The position numbers and the translations under genes were made by a program. From contig CAUVBP010000005.1 of the NCBI GenBank assembly GCA_963550135.1, positions 1-63,781 of the forward strand: a DNA stretch of 63,781 nucleotides. The letters run 5' to 3'. Below, piece by piece: positions 52,431 to 60,047 of the stretch (the first letter of the stretch is position 1; each line of letters opens with the position of its first letter). Under the pieces are notes generated by a model that was given only the letters and a program-made list of their open reading frames with translations, did not search any database and had not been told where the DNA came from. Origin of the DNA: Saccharimonas sp963550135 (GTDB lineage: Bacteria > Patescibacteriota > Saccharimonadia > Saccharimonadales > Saccharimonadaceae).

Positions 52431-52466
52431 GCGGCATAGCGATCTTGAAAGAGGTCGCTATGCCGC
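52431..52466. terminator. hairpin between convergent genes (possible bidirectional terminator)
   Basis: GCGGCATAGCGA (52431-52442) pairs perfectly with TCGCTATGCCGC (52455-52466), 12 bp. No T-run on either side, so termination is plausible by position but not certain. Confidence 0.55.
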
Positions 52467-52470
52467 TCCA

Positions 52471-53181
52471 TTACTCAATGCATTGAAATATATTTATAGT
52501 ACCATAAATTGCCGCTTTTTTTCCGTAAAATGCCGCCCACTCACGGTCACCATATGAGAAATGCCACCACTCGCCGTAGAACGGCGCGAAGCCTTGTGCT
52601 ATCATAGCGTCATGTAATACCTTTCTATACGAGGCTTGTTCTGGGGTCACTTTCGCAAAAGTTTTAATAATATCTGGATTAGAATAGTCGGATATCTTGT
52701 TGCCCATGTCGACAGGGTTATTATCTCTATCGACAATGGTTAAGTCAACTGCCGCTCCCATTGGGTGTCCAGCCACATCGGGTACAGCAATAAAATCATG
52801 GACTAGACGAATTAGTTTGTATTCTGGCATCTCGGGATTATCTCGTTGCAAGGCCGCTTTGCGTTCGCGAAAGTACTTTTCTTGTACTTTTGGGTGGCGA
52901 AAGCCATAAACAACGCGTAGTCGCAAATTGTCACCTGCCTTCAGCTGCTTATTAACCGTAGCGAGCTTTCTAGCTAATGTATCGCGCACCAAAATAGACT
53001 CACCAGTATAAACTTGCATATCCGATTGCTCGTGTTCGGCTATGATCGACGAATCGTATTTGCGTACGTTAACCAATGGTTCCTGACTATTGCAGGGCTT
53101 AGCGCTTGCCATTTCGTCATAGGTTAAAATGTGCCGATTAATATAATTAGGATTTTCTTGAATTTGTTTTATTGTATTCAT
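52471..53181 (-). CDS. VanX-like D-alanyl-D-alanine dipeptidase
   Basis: The 236-residue zinc peptidase has VYGFRHPKVQ (substrate Arg), H139 and D146 in HPMGAAVDL, E204 and H207 in GEWWHFSYGD, the M15D (VanX/Ddp) pattern. No signal peptide, so cytoplasmic. VanX cleaves D-Ala-D-Ala; other D,D- or related dipeptides are possible. Start ATG 53181 lies 12 nt from the SD inside the repeated leader. It faces the hisG operon, under an identical T-box leader, and ends 54 nt from the GNAT stop. Confidence 0.88.
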   Translation of the reverse strand: MNTIKQIQENPNYINRHILTYDEMASAKPCNSQEPLVNVRKYDSSIIAEHEQSDMQVYTGESILVRDTLARKLATVNKQLKAGDNLRLRVVYGFRHPKVQEKYFRERKAALQRDNPEMPEYKLIRLVHDFIAVPDVAGHPMGAAVDLTIVDRDNNPVDMGNKISDYSNPDIIKTFAKVTPEQASYRKVLHDAMIAQGFAPFYGEWWHFSYGDREWAAFYGKKAAIYGTINIFQCIE

Positions 53182-53186
53182 AGTAT

Positions 53187-53419
53187 GATAAAACCTCCTC
53201 AGGCACAATAAATTTATATTATTTACCCAAGGAACGAGAGATCAAAAAAGAGACCTCCCGCGGTCCCATCCTTGTTCTATAGTTCATTACTGAATTATAG
53301 CGCTCATTACCGGCTCTACGATGGATCGCGATTTCGGTTGTGTGACTTTACGGCTTCACTCCCGTGGTGTATTTTGACACCCAGCTCGTTCCGGCGTGAC
53401 TGGAACTCGGACGCTTTAT
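53187..53419 (-). promoter_or_regulatory. second T-box riboswitch leader, inverted copy identical to 49592-49824
   Basis: On the minus strand this 233-bp sequence matches the first copy base for base by eye: same T-box sequence, antiterminator, terminator and GAGGAGG SD. It sits directly before the VanX-like gene (ATG 53181). Outside the repeat the sequences differ, with a weaker -10 candidate (CATAAT or TATAAA) before the second leader. Confidence 0.85.
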
Positions 53420-53717
53420 AGTACATTATGAATGGTAGCAGAGTAGCTAGAACAAGTCAATAATTTCTCTCAGCTAATCATATTGTGCGGTGAGTTTAAG
53501 TAAAAACGTCAGCTTACGCTCAAATCCTTTTTCTAGTTATGCCACGGAGCGTTAGACCAGACTTAAGTAGACAAATTACTTTGGTAAGGTATAATTGTAA
53601 TTAACTAATTATCGCATTGGCAGCTTGACTAACTACAGAATTACCAAGTGCTGTTGTCCGAATATCGAGCGCAAGCCAATTCAAAACATAGGAGGATAGT
53701 ATCCAAGATTAACCGAA
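53420..53717. other. 298-bp non-coding stretch between the T-box and the response-regulator gene
   Basis: No ORF above 60 codons with a start on either strand. It carries TTGACT and TTGTTC (-35 candidates on the minus strand, 53445-53465) that could serve the VanX leader, a TATAAT at about 53600, and AGGAGG at 53691-53696, 21 nt before the regulator ATG. Confidence 0.5.
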
Positions 53718-54386
53718 ATGGGTAACGCAATAAAATCACGAATCCTTCTAGTTGAAGACGAGCCCATTCTGCGCGCCGGCACCGAGCGGTTCCTCCGCCA
53801 GCGCAGCTTTGCTGTGGCGACGGCAGTGAGCGGCGAGGAGGCGCTGGAGAAATTTGCTGGGGCAGATGTGATCATTCTCGATATCATGTTGCCAGGGATG
53901 AGCGGCATCGAGGTATTGCACCAAATTCGCCAGACCAGCGACGTACCGGTGCTGATGCTGACGGCACTACATGATGAGCCGACGCAAGTTGCGAGTTTTG
54001 ACGAGCTGGCGGATGATTATATAAGTAAGCCGTTTTCGCTGGTGATTTTAGAAAAGCGCATCAGGGCGTTGCTTCGCCGCCAACAGTCTGTCAAAAAGAC
54101 CTTGTGGCGCCGCGGTCTGGCATCGGTGGATTTTATGGCCTATCAGGGTTTTTATGATGACACTGACGCGCACCTCAAGCCCAAGGAAGTGCAGCTGCTC
54201 AAGCTGTTAGTGGATAATCCAAACATGGTCTGGAGTCGGCAGGCTATAATCGATAAGTTATGGCGTGATGACGAGGTGCCGTTCGACCGAGTGATTGATG
54301 TTTACATCAAAAACTTACGCAAAAAATTGCACCTGGACTGCATCATCACGGTGAAGGGAGTAGGTTATCGCTATGAAGCGGCTTAA
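53718..54386 (+). CDS. OmpR-family response regulator
   Basis: The 222-residue regulator has a receiver with Asp55 (IIILDIMLP), Thr82 and Lys104, and a winged-helix domain beginning LKPKEVQLLKLLVDNPN and ending GVGYRYEAA. The kinase gene overlaps its 3' end by 14 bases. It resembles VanR/VncR-type regulators. SD AGGAGG lies 21 nt upstream of this ATG, rather far, so an alternative start is possible. Confidence 0.92.
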   Translation: MGNAIKSRILLVEDEPILRAGTERFLRQRSFAVATAVSGEEALEKFAGADVIILDIMLPGMSGIEVLHQIRQTSDVPVLMLTALHDEPTQVASFDELADDYISKPFSLVILEKRIRALLRRQQSVKKTLWRRGLASVDFMAYQGFYDDTDAHLKPKEVQLLKLLVDNPNMVWSRQAIIDKLWRDDEVPFDRVIDVYIKNLRKKLHLDCIITVKGVGYRYEAA

Positions 54387-55758
54387 ATTATTTCCCAAAA
54401 CATTTTTGGTGTCAATTGGCCTATTCGCGGCGCTGATTATCCTGGTGCATGCGCTAGTTTATACCTTGATGCCGCAATTTTATCTGCAGCAAAAAGAGCG
54501 AGAGGCGGCAGATAATCTCACGGCGCTGACGACCAAGCTACGTGGTAAATCTACCGAGGAGATGAGTCGGGTCAGCCAAGAGTTTGCCAGTATGAAAAAC
54601 GTCAATATCACGCTGACAATTGATGGGCGCGACCAGTATTTTCAAGGTTTTCAGTCGATCAACATCGTGACGGATAGCGGTAAATCGGTCGATACTAGCG
54701 TGGTAAAAATTGCTGATGGTCAAACGGTCGATCCGCGCTCAGTGATTTTGCGGCAGGGTAGTGTGACGGATAAACAGGGGCGAGCGATTGCTGTCAAGCT
54801 GCTGGCTGACGTGGCGCCCGTCACTCAGGCCAAACTCGCTACCTTGCAGGTATTGCCATATACTATGCTCGGCTCGCTGCTGGTGGCGCTCGTGTTTTCG
54901 TACATCTATAGCCGTTTTGTGACGCGGCCGATTCGCCAGATGGCGGCGGTGACTACGACTATGCAGCGACTGGAAAAGGGTGCGCGATACCCGGTAAATA
55001 GCCGTGATGAAATCGGCGTGCTGGGGCGAAATATTAATGAGCTCTATCAAAATCTGTGGCAAACGATTCGTTCGCTGGAGCATGAGAATAAGCGAATCAC
55101 GCAGCTCGAGAAAGAAAAAATCGCCTTCCTCCGTGCGGCCTCGCACGAGCTGAAAACGCCATTGGCGGCGCTACGGATCATGCTTGAGAACATGCAGTTA
55201 AATATCGGCGAATATAAAAATCGCGACCAGTACCTGGCAGAATCGGTGGCGCAGGTTGACCGCTTGGCGGCGATGGTGAATGATGTGTTGCGTTCTGGCA
55301 GCGTGGCCGAGCAGGCTTTGCGTCAGGAAAAGCGGCTGAGAATTGATAAGCTGGTCGCTGAGGTAGTCGACGATTATATGTTGCTGGCGAAAACGCGCGG
55401 CATGACTTTCACGGTTAATACAGAGCCAACGACCATTCGTGCTAACCGCGACATGATGCGCCACGTCATCTCGAACCTGGTGTCAAACGCGGTGCGCCAC
55501 GGCGATGCCGGCAGCGTCATAAAACTTACTTGCGACCAGCGCGAGCTGGCCATCGAAAACGCCTGCAAGCCACTCACCAAGCAGCAACTCCAGCACGTCT
55601 TCGATCCGTTTTATCGGAGCAACGGCGACAAGAAGCAGCACGCTGACAGTAGTGGCATCGGCCTCTACACTGTGAAAATGCTACTCAACGCCAAGGGCCT
55701 AGACTACGACTTCACGTCGCATGGGCAGGGTATGCGGTTTGTGGTAAGATTTGAGTAG
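54373..55758 (+). CDS. sensor histidine kinase (VanS/VncS-type)
   Basis: The 461-residue kinase has two TM helices (about 10-30 and 160-185) flanking an extracytoplasmic domain of about 125 residues, a HAMP-like segment (RPIRQMAAVTTTMQ), HisKA RAASHELKTPLAALRI with the phospho-His, and HATPase with NAVRHGDAGS and GIGLYTVKM. Its gene overlaps the regulator by 14 bases, so the pair is coupled. Signal unknown. Confidence 0.9.
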   Translation: MKRLKLFPKTFLVSIGLFAALIILVHALVYTLMPQFYLQQKEREAADNLTALTTKLRGKSTEEMSRVSQEFASMKNVNITLTIDGRDQYFQGFQSINIVTDSGKSVDTSVVKIADGQTVDPRSVILRQGSVTDKQGRAIAVKLLADVAPVTQAKLATLQVLPYTMLGSLLVALVFSYIYSRFVTRPIRQMAAVTTTMQRLEKGARYPVNSRDEIGVLGRNINELYQNLWQTIRSLEHENKRITQLEKEKIAFLRAASHELKTPLAALRIMLENMQLNIGEYKNRDQYLAESVAQVDRLAAMVNDVLRSGSVAEQALRQEKRLRIDKLVAEVVDDYMLLAKTRGMTFTVNTEPTTIRANRDMMRHVISNLVSNAVRHGDAGSVIKLTCDQRELAIENACKPLTKQQLQHVFDPFYRSNGDKKQHADSSGIGLYTVKMLLNAKGLDYDFTSHGQGMRFVVRFE

Positions 55759-55767
55759 GGAGATGTA

Positions 55768-56343
55768 GTGGACAGAGAGCTAGAGAAAATGAGTTTGGAA
55801 GAATTGTGGCAATTATTCCCCATATTTCTTGTAGAACACAATCGAGAATGGGTACGCTGGTATGATGAGGAAGTAAAAACCATCTCTTCATTGGTGCCAG
55901 AAAAATACATAACACGAATATCTCACATTGGCAGCACAGCCATCCCAAATATACAGGCAAAGAACATAGTAGACATATTGCTTGAAGTCCCGTCGGAAAA
56001 AGAATTAGAGCCTGTAAAAAATATTCTTGTTGAAAATAATTGGTTGTGCATGAGTGAGAAAGCAAAACGAATCTCATTGAATAAGGGATATACCAAACAG
56101 GGCTTCGCGGATAAGGTATTTCATCTCCACATTAGGGTTGTGGGGGATAATGATGAGATCTACTTTAGGGATTATCTAATTGAGAATGGTGATATTGCCA
56201 AACAGTACGAGAAATTAAAACTGAATCTTTGGAAGGAATTTGAGCATGACAGAGATGGATATACTGATGCAAAAAGCGATTTTATCAGAAAGTATACTAA
56301 AATAGCTAGAGCAAAATACGGGTCCAAGAATAGGTCTTCCTAA
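55768..56343 (+). CDS. GrpB/UPF0157-family protein
   Basis: The 191-residue protein matches the GrpB (nucleotidyltransferase-like) family: RISHIGSTAIPNIQAKNIVDILLEV, GYTKQGFADKVFHLHIRVV, FRDYLIENGDIAKQYEKLKLNLW. These proteins are often linked to CoA metabolism or stress; function uncertain. GTG start follows GGGAGATGTA; an ATG at 55789 is an alternative. AT-richer than the upstream kinase. Confidence 0.82.
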   Translation: MDRELEKMSLEELWQLFPIFLVEHNREWVRWYDEEVKTISSLVPEKYITRISHIGSTAIPNIQAKNIVDILLEVPSEKELEPVKNILVENNWLCMSEKAKRISLNKGYTKQGFADKVFHLHIRVVGDNDEIYFRDYLIENGDIAKQYEKLKLNLWKEFEHDRDGYTDAKSDFIRKYTKIARAKYGSKNRSS

Positions 56344-56452
56344 ATTGTGCATATTAAAGTCGTCAAACAGACTCTCAACTCCTGCTTTACATAAAGATTC
56401 CGCCGTCAGCATATCATGCTGAAGCACTAGCTGTCTGTACTAAAATTAAACC

Positions 56453-57080
56453 ATGGATGATTAATTTTAGTAGCAATAAAATTGTTGATCGGCTTTTTCG
56501 CGCTGACGATAATCATCAACGTTTCCGGAAAAGGTAACTTGTCGCCGTCATCTACCAGCGACCAAATGCAGAACTATGTACTGGGCGGTATCATCGGCGG
56601 CGTTATTTATAGCAGTAGCATTCAGATTTTGGATTACATCGGCATTTTGTGCATATGGTGCGCGCTGGTGCTGACATTGAAATGAATAAAGCAATATAAC
56701 GTGAAAGCAAAGCAATTGATAGACGGCAGGGCGTTGATAATCATTGACAATGGAAAAATCAACATTGAAAATTGCAAGAAAGTTGGTTTGAGCGCTCATG
56801 ATGTATCGTTCAAACTGCGAACTCATCATATCTATTCAACGAGAAAAGTGAAAAGAGCCGTGGTGGAGCAAGACGGCGAATTGATCATCACTCATGAAGG
56901 GGAGGAAAATCCGAAATTCCCATTGATAACAGATGGGCGATTGCAGACTGATATTTGCAGGTAATTGGCAAGAACGAGAAATGGCTGCTCAAAGAAATGA
57001 AAAAGCAGGGACTGAAGGCGTATAGCGACGTATTTTTGGGAGAGTATGTTGATGGTAAGCTGAATTTGACGGCTTATTGA
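56453..57080 (+). pseudogene. DUF421 (YetF-like) membrane protein pseudogene with three lesions
   Basis: Three fragments can be strung together into one gene. ATG 56453 is leaderless after TAAAAT, but frame shifts within 5 codons. The next part (LILVAIKLLIGFFALTIII..., 56461-56685) ends at an in-frame TGA (56683-56685) where LK-IKQYN continues, so Trp codon to stop. A further one-base loss near 56955 separates it from the last part ending FLGEYVDGKLNLTAY. Joined, it has the DUF421 two-TM plus soluble domain (VKAKQLIDGRALIIIDNGKI). Not functional. Confidence 0.75.
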
Positions 57081-57173
57081 TAATAATATTTACGCTATCA
57101 ATTGCTGAGTGGGAGTATGCCACGGCATAGTAGACACAATCCCCATCCCGCTTATTCGTGCTACAATTGAATT

Positions 57174-57548
57174 ATGAAGAGTATTGACGGCTCGACCCAA
57201 CAGTGCGCCAGCAAATCATCAATATCATCGCCGGAGTCGTCCGTGAGTGAACATGTCTTTGACCGGCAAAAGTGGCAGAGCTTAACGATTTTCGAGCAAA
57301 TGGGCAACATCGGCTCGGAGGTCGGGCGAGCCTTTGCCGCCCGGCGCCGCGGCGATGCGGCTGCGATGACTGGCGCCTGGCAGCGCGGCTTGGACTTATT
57401 GGACGCCACCGCCGAGCAACTCGCCCGCCAAAAATCGCCAAAACTCCGCGAAGTCCTGCGCGCCCGCGAGCTATTCGCTGGCATGGAAGACGAATCGCTG
57501 GAGGGCTACTTTATGTGGTTTGCGCTAGCGGCGCGGAGGGGGAGATAA
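57174..57548 (+). CDS. small conserved helical protein
   Basis: The 124-residue reading contains FDRQKWQSLTIFEQMGNIGSEVGRA and KLREVLRARELFAGM, a small helical family of unknown function I associate with CPR bacteria. TACAAT ends 6 nt before ATG 57174. The first 23 residues (Ser-rich) look atypical; GTG 57243 is an alternative start (101 residues). A peptide in another frame here, DPTVRQQIINIIAGVVRE, ends at TGA 57248 overlapping that GTG and may be the tail of a lost upstream gene. Confidence 0.65.
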   Translation: MKSIDGSTQQCASKSSISSPESSVSEHVFDRQKWQSLTIFEQMGNIGSEVGRAFAARRRGDAAAMTGAWQRGLDLLDATAEQLARQKSPKLREVLRARELFAGMEDESLEGYFMWFALAARRGR

Positions 57549-57556
57549 TAAAACGT

Positions 57557-57829
57557 ATGAAAATCATCACCAAAAAATCTTACCCCGATTTATTCGAAAA
57601 AGTCCTAGCGGGCGAGAAAACATTTGATATGAGGGTGGCCGATTTTGACATCCAACCCGGCGACATTCTGGAACAGATTGAGGTAAATTATGACGGGACG
57701 CCAACTGGCCGCACAGTTCGTCACGTAGTCGGCGAAGTTTTACGTACGAAAGAAGTTGATTTTTGGAAACAAGAAGATATTGATCAATACGGCTATCAGG
57801 TGATATCGCTTGCCGAGCGGGTTGATTAG
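57557..57829 (+). CDS. ASCH/DUF3850-like RNA-binding domain protein
   Basis: The 90-residue protein starts MKIITKKSYPDLFEKVLAGEK followed by TFDMRVADFDIQPGDIL, the ASCH/PUA-like layout (KTFDMRVADF with conserved Lys and Arg-type pocket). ASCH domains bind RNA or nucleotides. SD GGGGAG lies 11 nt upstream, 8 nt after the previous stop, so it is probably in one operon with it. Confidence 0.72.
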   Translation: MKIITKKSYPDLFEKVLAGEKTFDMRVADFDIQPGDILEQIEVNYDGTPTGRTVRHVVGEVLRTKEVDFWKQEDIDQYGYQVISLAERVD

Positions 57830-57866
57830 TACAAATTTTAGAAAGTTACTGCGATAAGGAGCAAAG

Positions 57867-58361
57867 ATGACCAAATCCATCATCTGTAAAGATGTCTTCG
57901 GTAATCAATACACCGTTCCCGTTGACGAACTAAATATTCGCGTCGGCGTGTATGCAGTTATTGTTGAGGATAATAAGATCCTTTTAACTCGGCAATGGGA
58001 CGGTTACAGCCTAATTGGTGGCGGTGTCGAGAAAGGCGAAACGATTGAGGAATCAATTGTCCGCGAAGTTAAGGAAGAGACTGGATTAACCATCATGCCG
58101 GATAAAATCATTCACCAGACAACTACTTTTTTCAAGCGCAATTCTGAGTCGCAAGCCAACCAGTCAATCCAACTGTACTTCACCCATAGTCAGCTACACG
58201 GGCAAATAAATAACGACAACATAACCGACAGCGAGAAGACCTACACCAACGGCACGCCGGAGTGGGTTGATTTGGATAAGATTGACGGCATAAACTTCCG
58301 GCATAGCGTGAGTTTGAGGACGATTTTGCGGGCGTATCGGGAGACTACTAATGACAGATAA
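57867..58361 (+). CDS. Nudix hydrolase
   Basis: The 164-residue protein has the Nudix box GGGVEKGETIEESIV followed by REVKEETGL (G-X5-E-X7-REUXEEXGU, residues 51-74). Members hydrolyse nucleoside diphosphates linked to other groups; substrate not predictable. SD AAGGAG lies 7 nt upstream. It follows the ASCH gene by 37 nt. Confidence 0.9.
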   Translation: MTKSIICKDVFGNQYTVPVDELNIRVGVYAVIVEDNKILLTRQWDGYSLIGGGVEKGETIEESIVREVKEETGLTIMPDKIIHQTTTFFKRNSESQANQSIQLYFTHSQLHGQINNDNITDSEKTYTNGTPEWVDLDKIDGINFRHSVSLRTILRAYRETTNDR

Positions 58362-58421
58362 AGTATTGTGTAAGATATATCTAGGACGAATGAAAGCTTC
58401 TTACTTCTTTTTTCATATAAA

Positions 58422-58820
58422 TCACTCTACCCAGTCTGGTTTGTATGTTGCTTCTGCTAGATAATAACAACAACGTCCATGAGGATCTCGTATGTCGTAG
58501 CCCGCCTCCGTATCATCATGCTGGCGAATTTCTATAAACTTATCATTTCTATATGGAGCGACAATACGCGTAAACTCAAACTCGTATCTGCCTGTTATCT
58601 CTTTTAATTCGTAACTTTGGTCGAGCGGATCAGAATAGTCCGTAGTAACAAGGATGAATGAACGTAGTGAATCGTGGTCTGCGCTTTGGAATAAATAGAA
58701 TTGGGTGTCCGGATACAATATAAAGAGCGTTGCAAATGAGCGTATATATTCTGCGTCTTTGAGAACGGGGAAAGCCTCGATTATAAACTTTGGCAAGGAT
58801 AATTTGATGTTATTTTTCAT
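58422..58820 (-). CDS. hypothetical protein
   Basis: The 132-residue protein has no recognised motif; it is acidic with several aromatic-charged segments (FYLFQSADHDSLRSF, RYEFEFTRIVAPYRND). TATAAT lies 8 nt before ATG 58820 on the minus strand, leaderless. First of four unknown minus-strand genes (58422-60047). Confidence 0.55.
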   Translation of the reverse strand: MKNNIKLSLPKFIIEAFPVLKDAEYIRSFATLFILYPDTQFYLFQSADHDSLRSFILVTTDYSDPLDQSYELKEITGRYEFEFTRIVAPYRNDKFIEIRQHDDTEAGYDIRDPHGRCCYYLAEATYKPDWVE

Positions 58821-58893
58821 AGTATTAAATTATAACTTGAATTTAGGAAATGTGGACAGTTTTATGACTTGTCCAGGCTATATAGATCGAAAT

Positions 58894-59187
58894 CTAGTCA
58901 GCAAGGGAACGATACTCATTATCATCAAACAAACCCCCAGCGCCCGCTGCTCGATACAAAGCATCTACCGCTAGAAGTGCATCATGCTGAAGTGTCGGCT
59001 TGCCACTAATAGTCTCATCATAAAAACCTTGCAACGACTCTGGATAGCCCTCGTCTGGCGCGTCATATAGAAATATGTCCTGTAGCAGCTTTTTCTGTTC
59101 AGGCTGAATATCATCAAAAAACTCTGGATGAAAATCATAAAACCATTCTAGGCGAGTTTGCAGTTCTAGGTATCTATCGTAGTTCAT
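58894..59187 (-). CDS. small acidic hypothetical protein
   Basis: From ATG 59187 the 97-residue product begins MNYDRYLELQTRLEWFYDFH and is rich in Asp/Glu and Leu. TATAAT ends 6 nt upstream, so I reject the longer reading from 59220. No family recognised; may be an immunity or inhibitor-like protein, but nothing in the sequence proves that. Confidence 0.55.
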   Translation of the reverse strand: MNYDRYLELQTRLEWFYDFHPEFFDDIQPEQKKLLQDIFLYDAPDEGYPESLQGFYDETISGKPTLQHDALLAVDALYRAAGAGGLFDDNEYRSLAD

Positions 59188-59235
59188 GGCTATATTATAG
59201 TTCAGGGAATGACCCCTCATAGTAGTTTGGTTGTG

Positions 59236-59520
59236 TCAACAACCCATGGGCTTGGACGCATTCTGTAAATCTTCCTCTATTCTCTTACGTAATCCGTTAT
59301 AGATAGTTGGTTGTTTGCCTGCCTCAAGCTCATTGATCAAATCATATATATAATCGTCCATGATGACAAAGTCTGCTTGAGCATCATAAACTGGTTTACC
59401 AATAAGCTCGTGGACTATACTATAAATATTAGTCAATTGTTTGACATCTCTTCTATCTAAAGCATTATCTATAAGAAATAATAGTTCTTTAGCTATTGAT
59501 ATTGTAACCGGACTATTCAT
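59236..59520 (-). CDS. small helical hypothetical protein
   Basis: The 94-residue acidic helical protein (VTISIAKELLFLIDNALDRR, NELEAGKQPTIYNGLRKRI) has no recognised family. TATAAT ends 6 nt before ATG 59520, leaderless. Similar in size and composition to the 58894 protein. Confidence 0.55.
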   Translation of the reverse strand: MNSPVTISIAKELLFLIDNALDRRDVKQLTNIYSIVHELIGKPVYDAQADFVIMDDYIYDLINELEAGKQPTIYNGLRKRIEEDLQNASKPMGC

Positions 59521-59579
59521 TATGTAATTATATTTTCTTTGAATGTGAGCAGTTTATAGACTTGCTCGGGTCTATTATG

Positions 59580-60047
59580 TCACTCCTCTCGGTAGGCATC
59601 ACGGTCCGCGACCAGATTGCCATAGGCATCGTAGTGATCGTGGCGTTTTTTGACACGGAGTTCCTTGTCTCCGTAGAAGTCGACACGATCAAGGTGACCA
59701 GATGCGATGAGAGTCTCTCCGTCACGTGGGCCAATTCCAAATGACGTAGTGACCTCCTGGCCGCTACTGGTGCTACCATAGACTGGCGGTGTCCAGTTGC
59801 GATTACCGTACACCTCGCCATTGCCAAACGCACAGTCAGGACCGCCACGGCAAGCCGATCGACGATGCACCATAACCGTGTCATGCGACAGAATCTGATA
59901 GCTCAGATCGTCGTCGAAATTGCATCGGTACCAATCGGTACCAGTAGGCAGTTGGCTAGGTGTGGCAACAGTATGTCGCCCGTTCGACAACCTTCTGAGA
60001 ATGCAGTTGTCACCGCATTCGACGTCGCATCTCTCTGAGTAGCTCAT
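59580..60047 (-). CDS. Cys/Asp-rich hypothetical protein
   Basis: The 155-residue product starts MSYSERCDVECGDNCILRRL with several Cys, and is Gly/Asp-rich (RRSACRGGPDCAFGNGEVYG, HYDAYGNLVADRDAY). No signal peptide and no recognised domain. GAAAGG SD lies 6 nt before ATG 60047, unlike its leaderless neighbours. Overlapping ORFs on the opposite frame were judged shadows. Confidence 0.55.
   Translation of the reverse strand: MSYSERCDVECGDNCILRRLSNGRHTVATPSQLPTGTDWYRCNFDDDLSYQILSHDTVMVHRRSACRGGPDCAFGNGEVYGNRNWTPPVYGSTSSGQEVTTSFGIGPRDGETLIASGHLDRVDFYGDKELRVKKRHDHYDAYGNLVADRDAYREE

Larger units (their letters stand above)
49592..53419. repeat. segment bounded by 233-bp perfect inverted repeats
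   Basis: The 233-bp arms at 49592-49824 and 53187-53419 flank five genes (hisG, hisE, racemase, GNAT, VanX-like). Recombination between arms would invert the 3362-bp interior. Identity with no observable mismatch suggests recent duplication or gene conversion. Confidence 0.85.

Noticed and set aside
54373..55758. Complete van resistance cluster (vanRS, vanX, vanY present in the window)
   Set aside because: The VanRS-like pair, VanX-like and VanY-like genes are separated, and no VanH or VanA/B-type ligase gene is present, so a glycopeptide-resistance operon is not supported.
56683..56685. TGA read as Trp or Gly (alternative code as in some CPR lineages)
   Set aside because: Many intact genes end at TGA, the tRNA-Trp has a CCA anticodon, and the same gene has two frameshifts, so a pseudogene is simpler.
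57272..57829. 185-residue ORF extending the ASCH protein upstream
   Set aside because: Its N-terminal half lies in the wrong frame of the helical protein and is Arg-rich shadow sequence; ATG 57557 with SD is the likely start.
59528..59884. Overlapping ORF on the same strand, different frame, in the Cys/Asp-rich gene
   Set aside because: Low-quality composition and no SD; 59580-60047 has an SD and better coding appearance.
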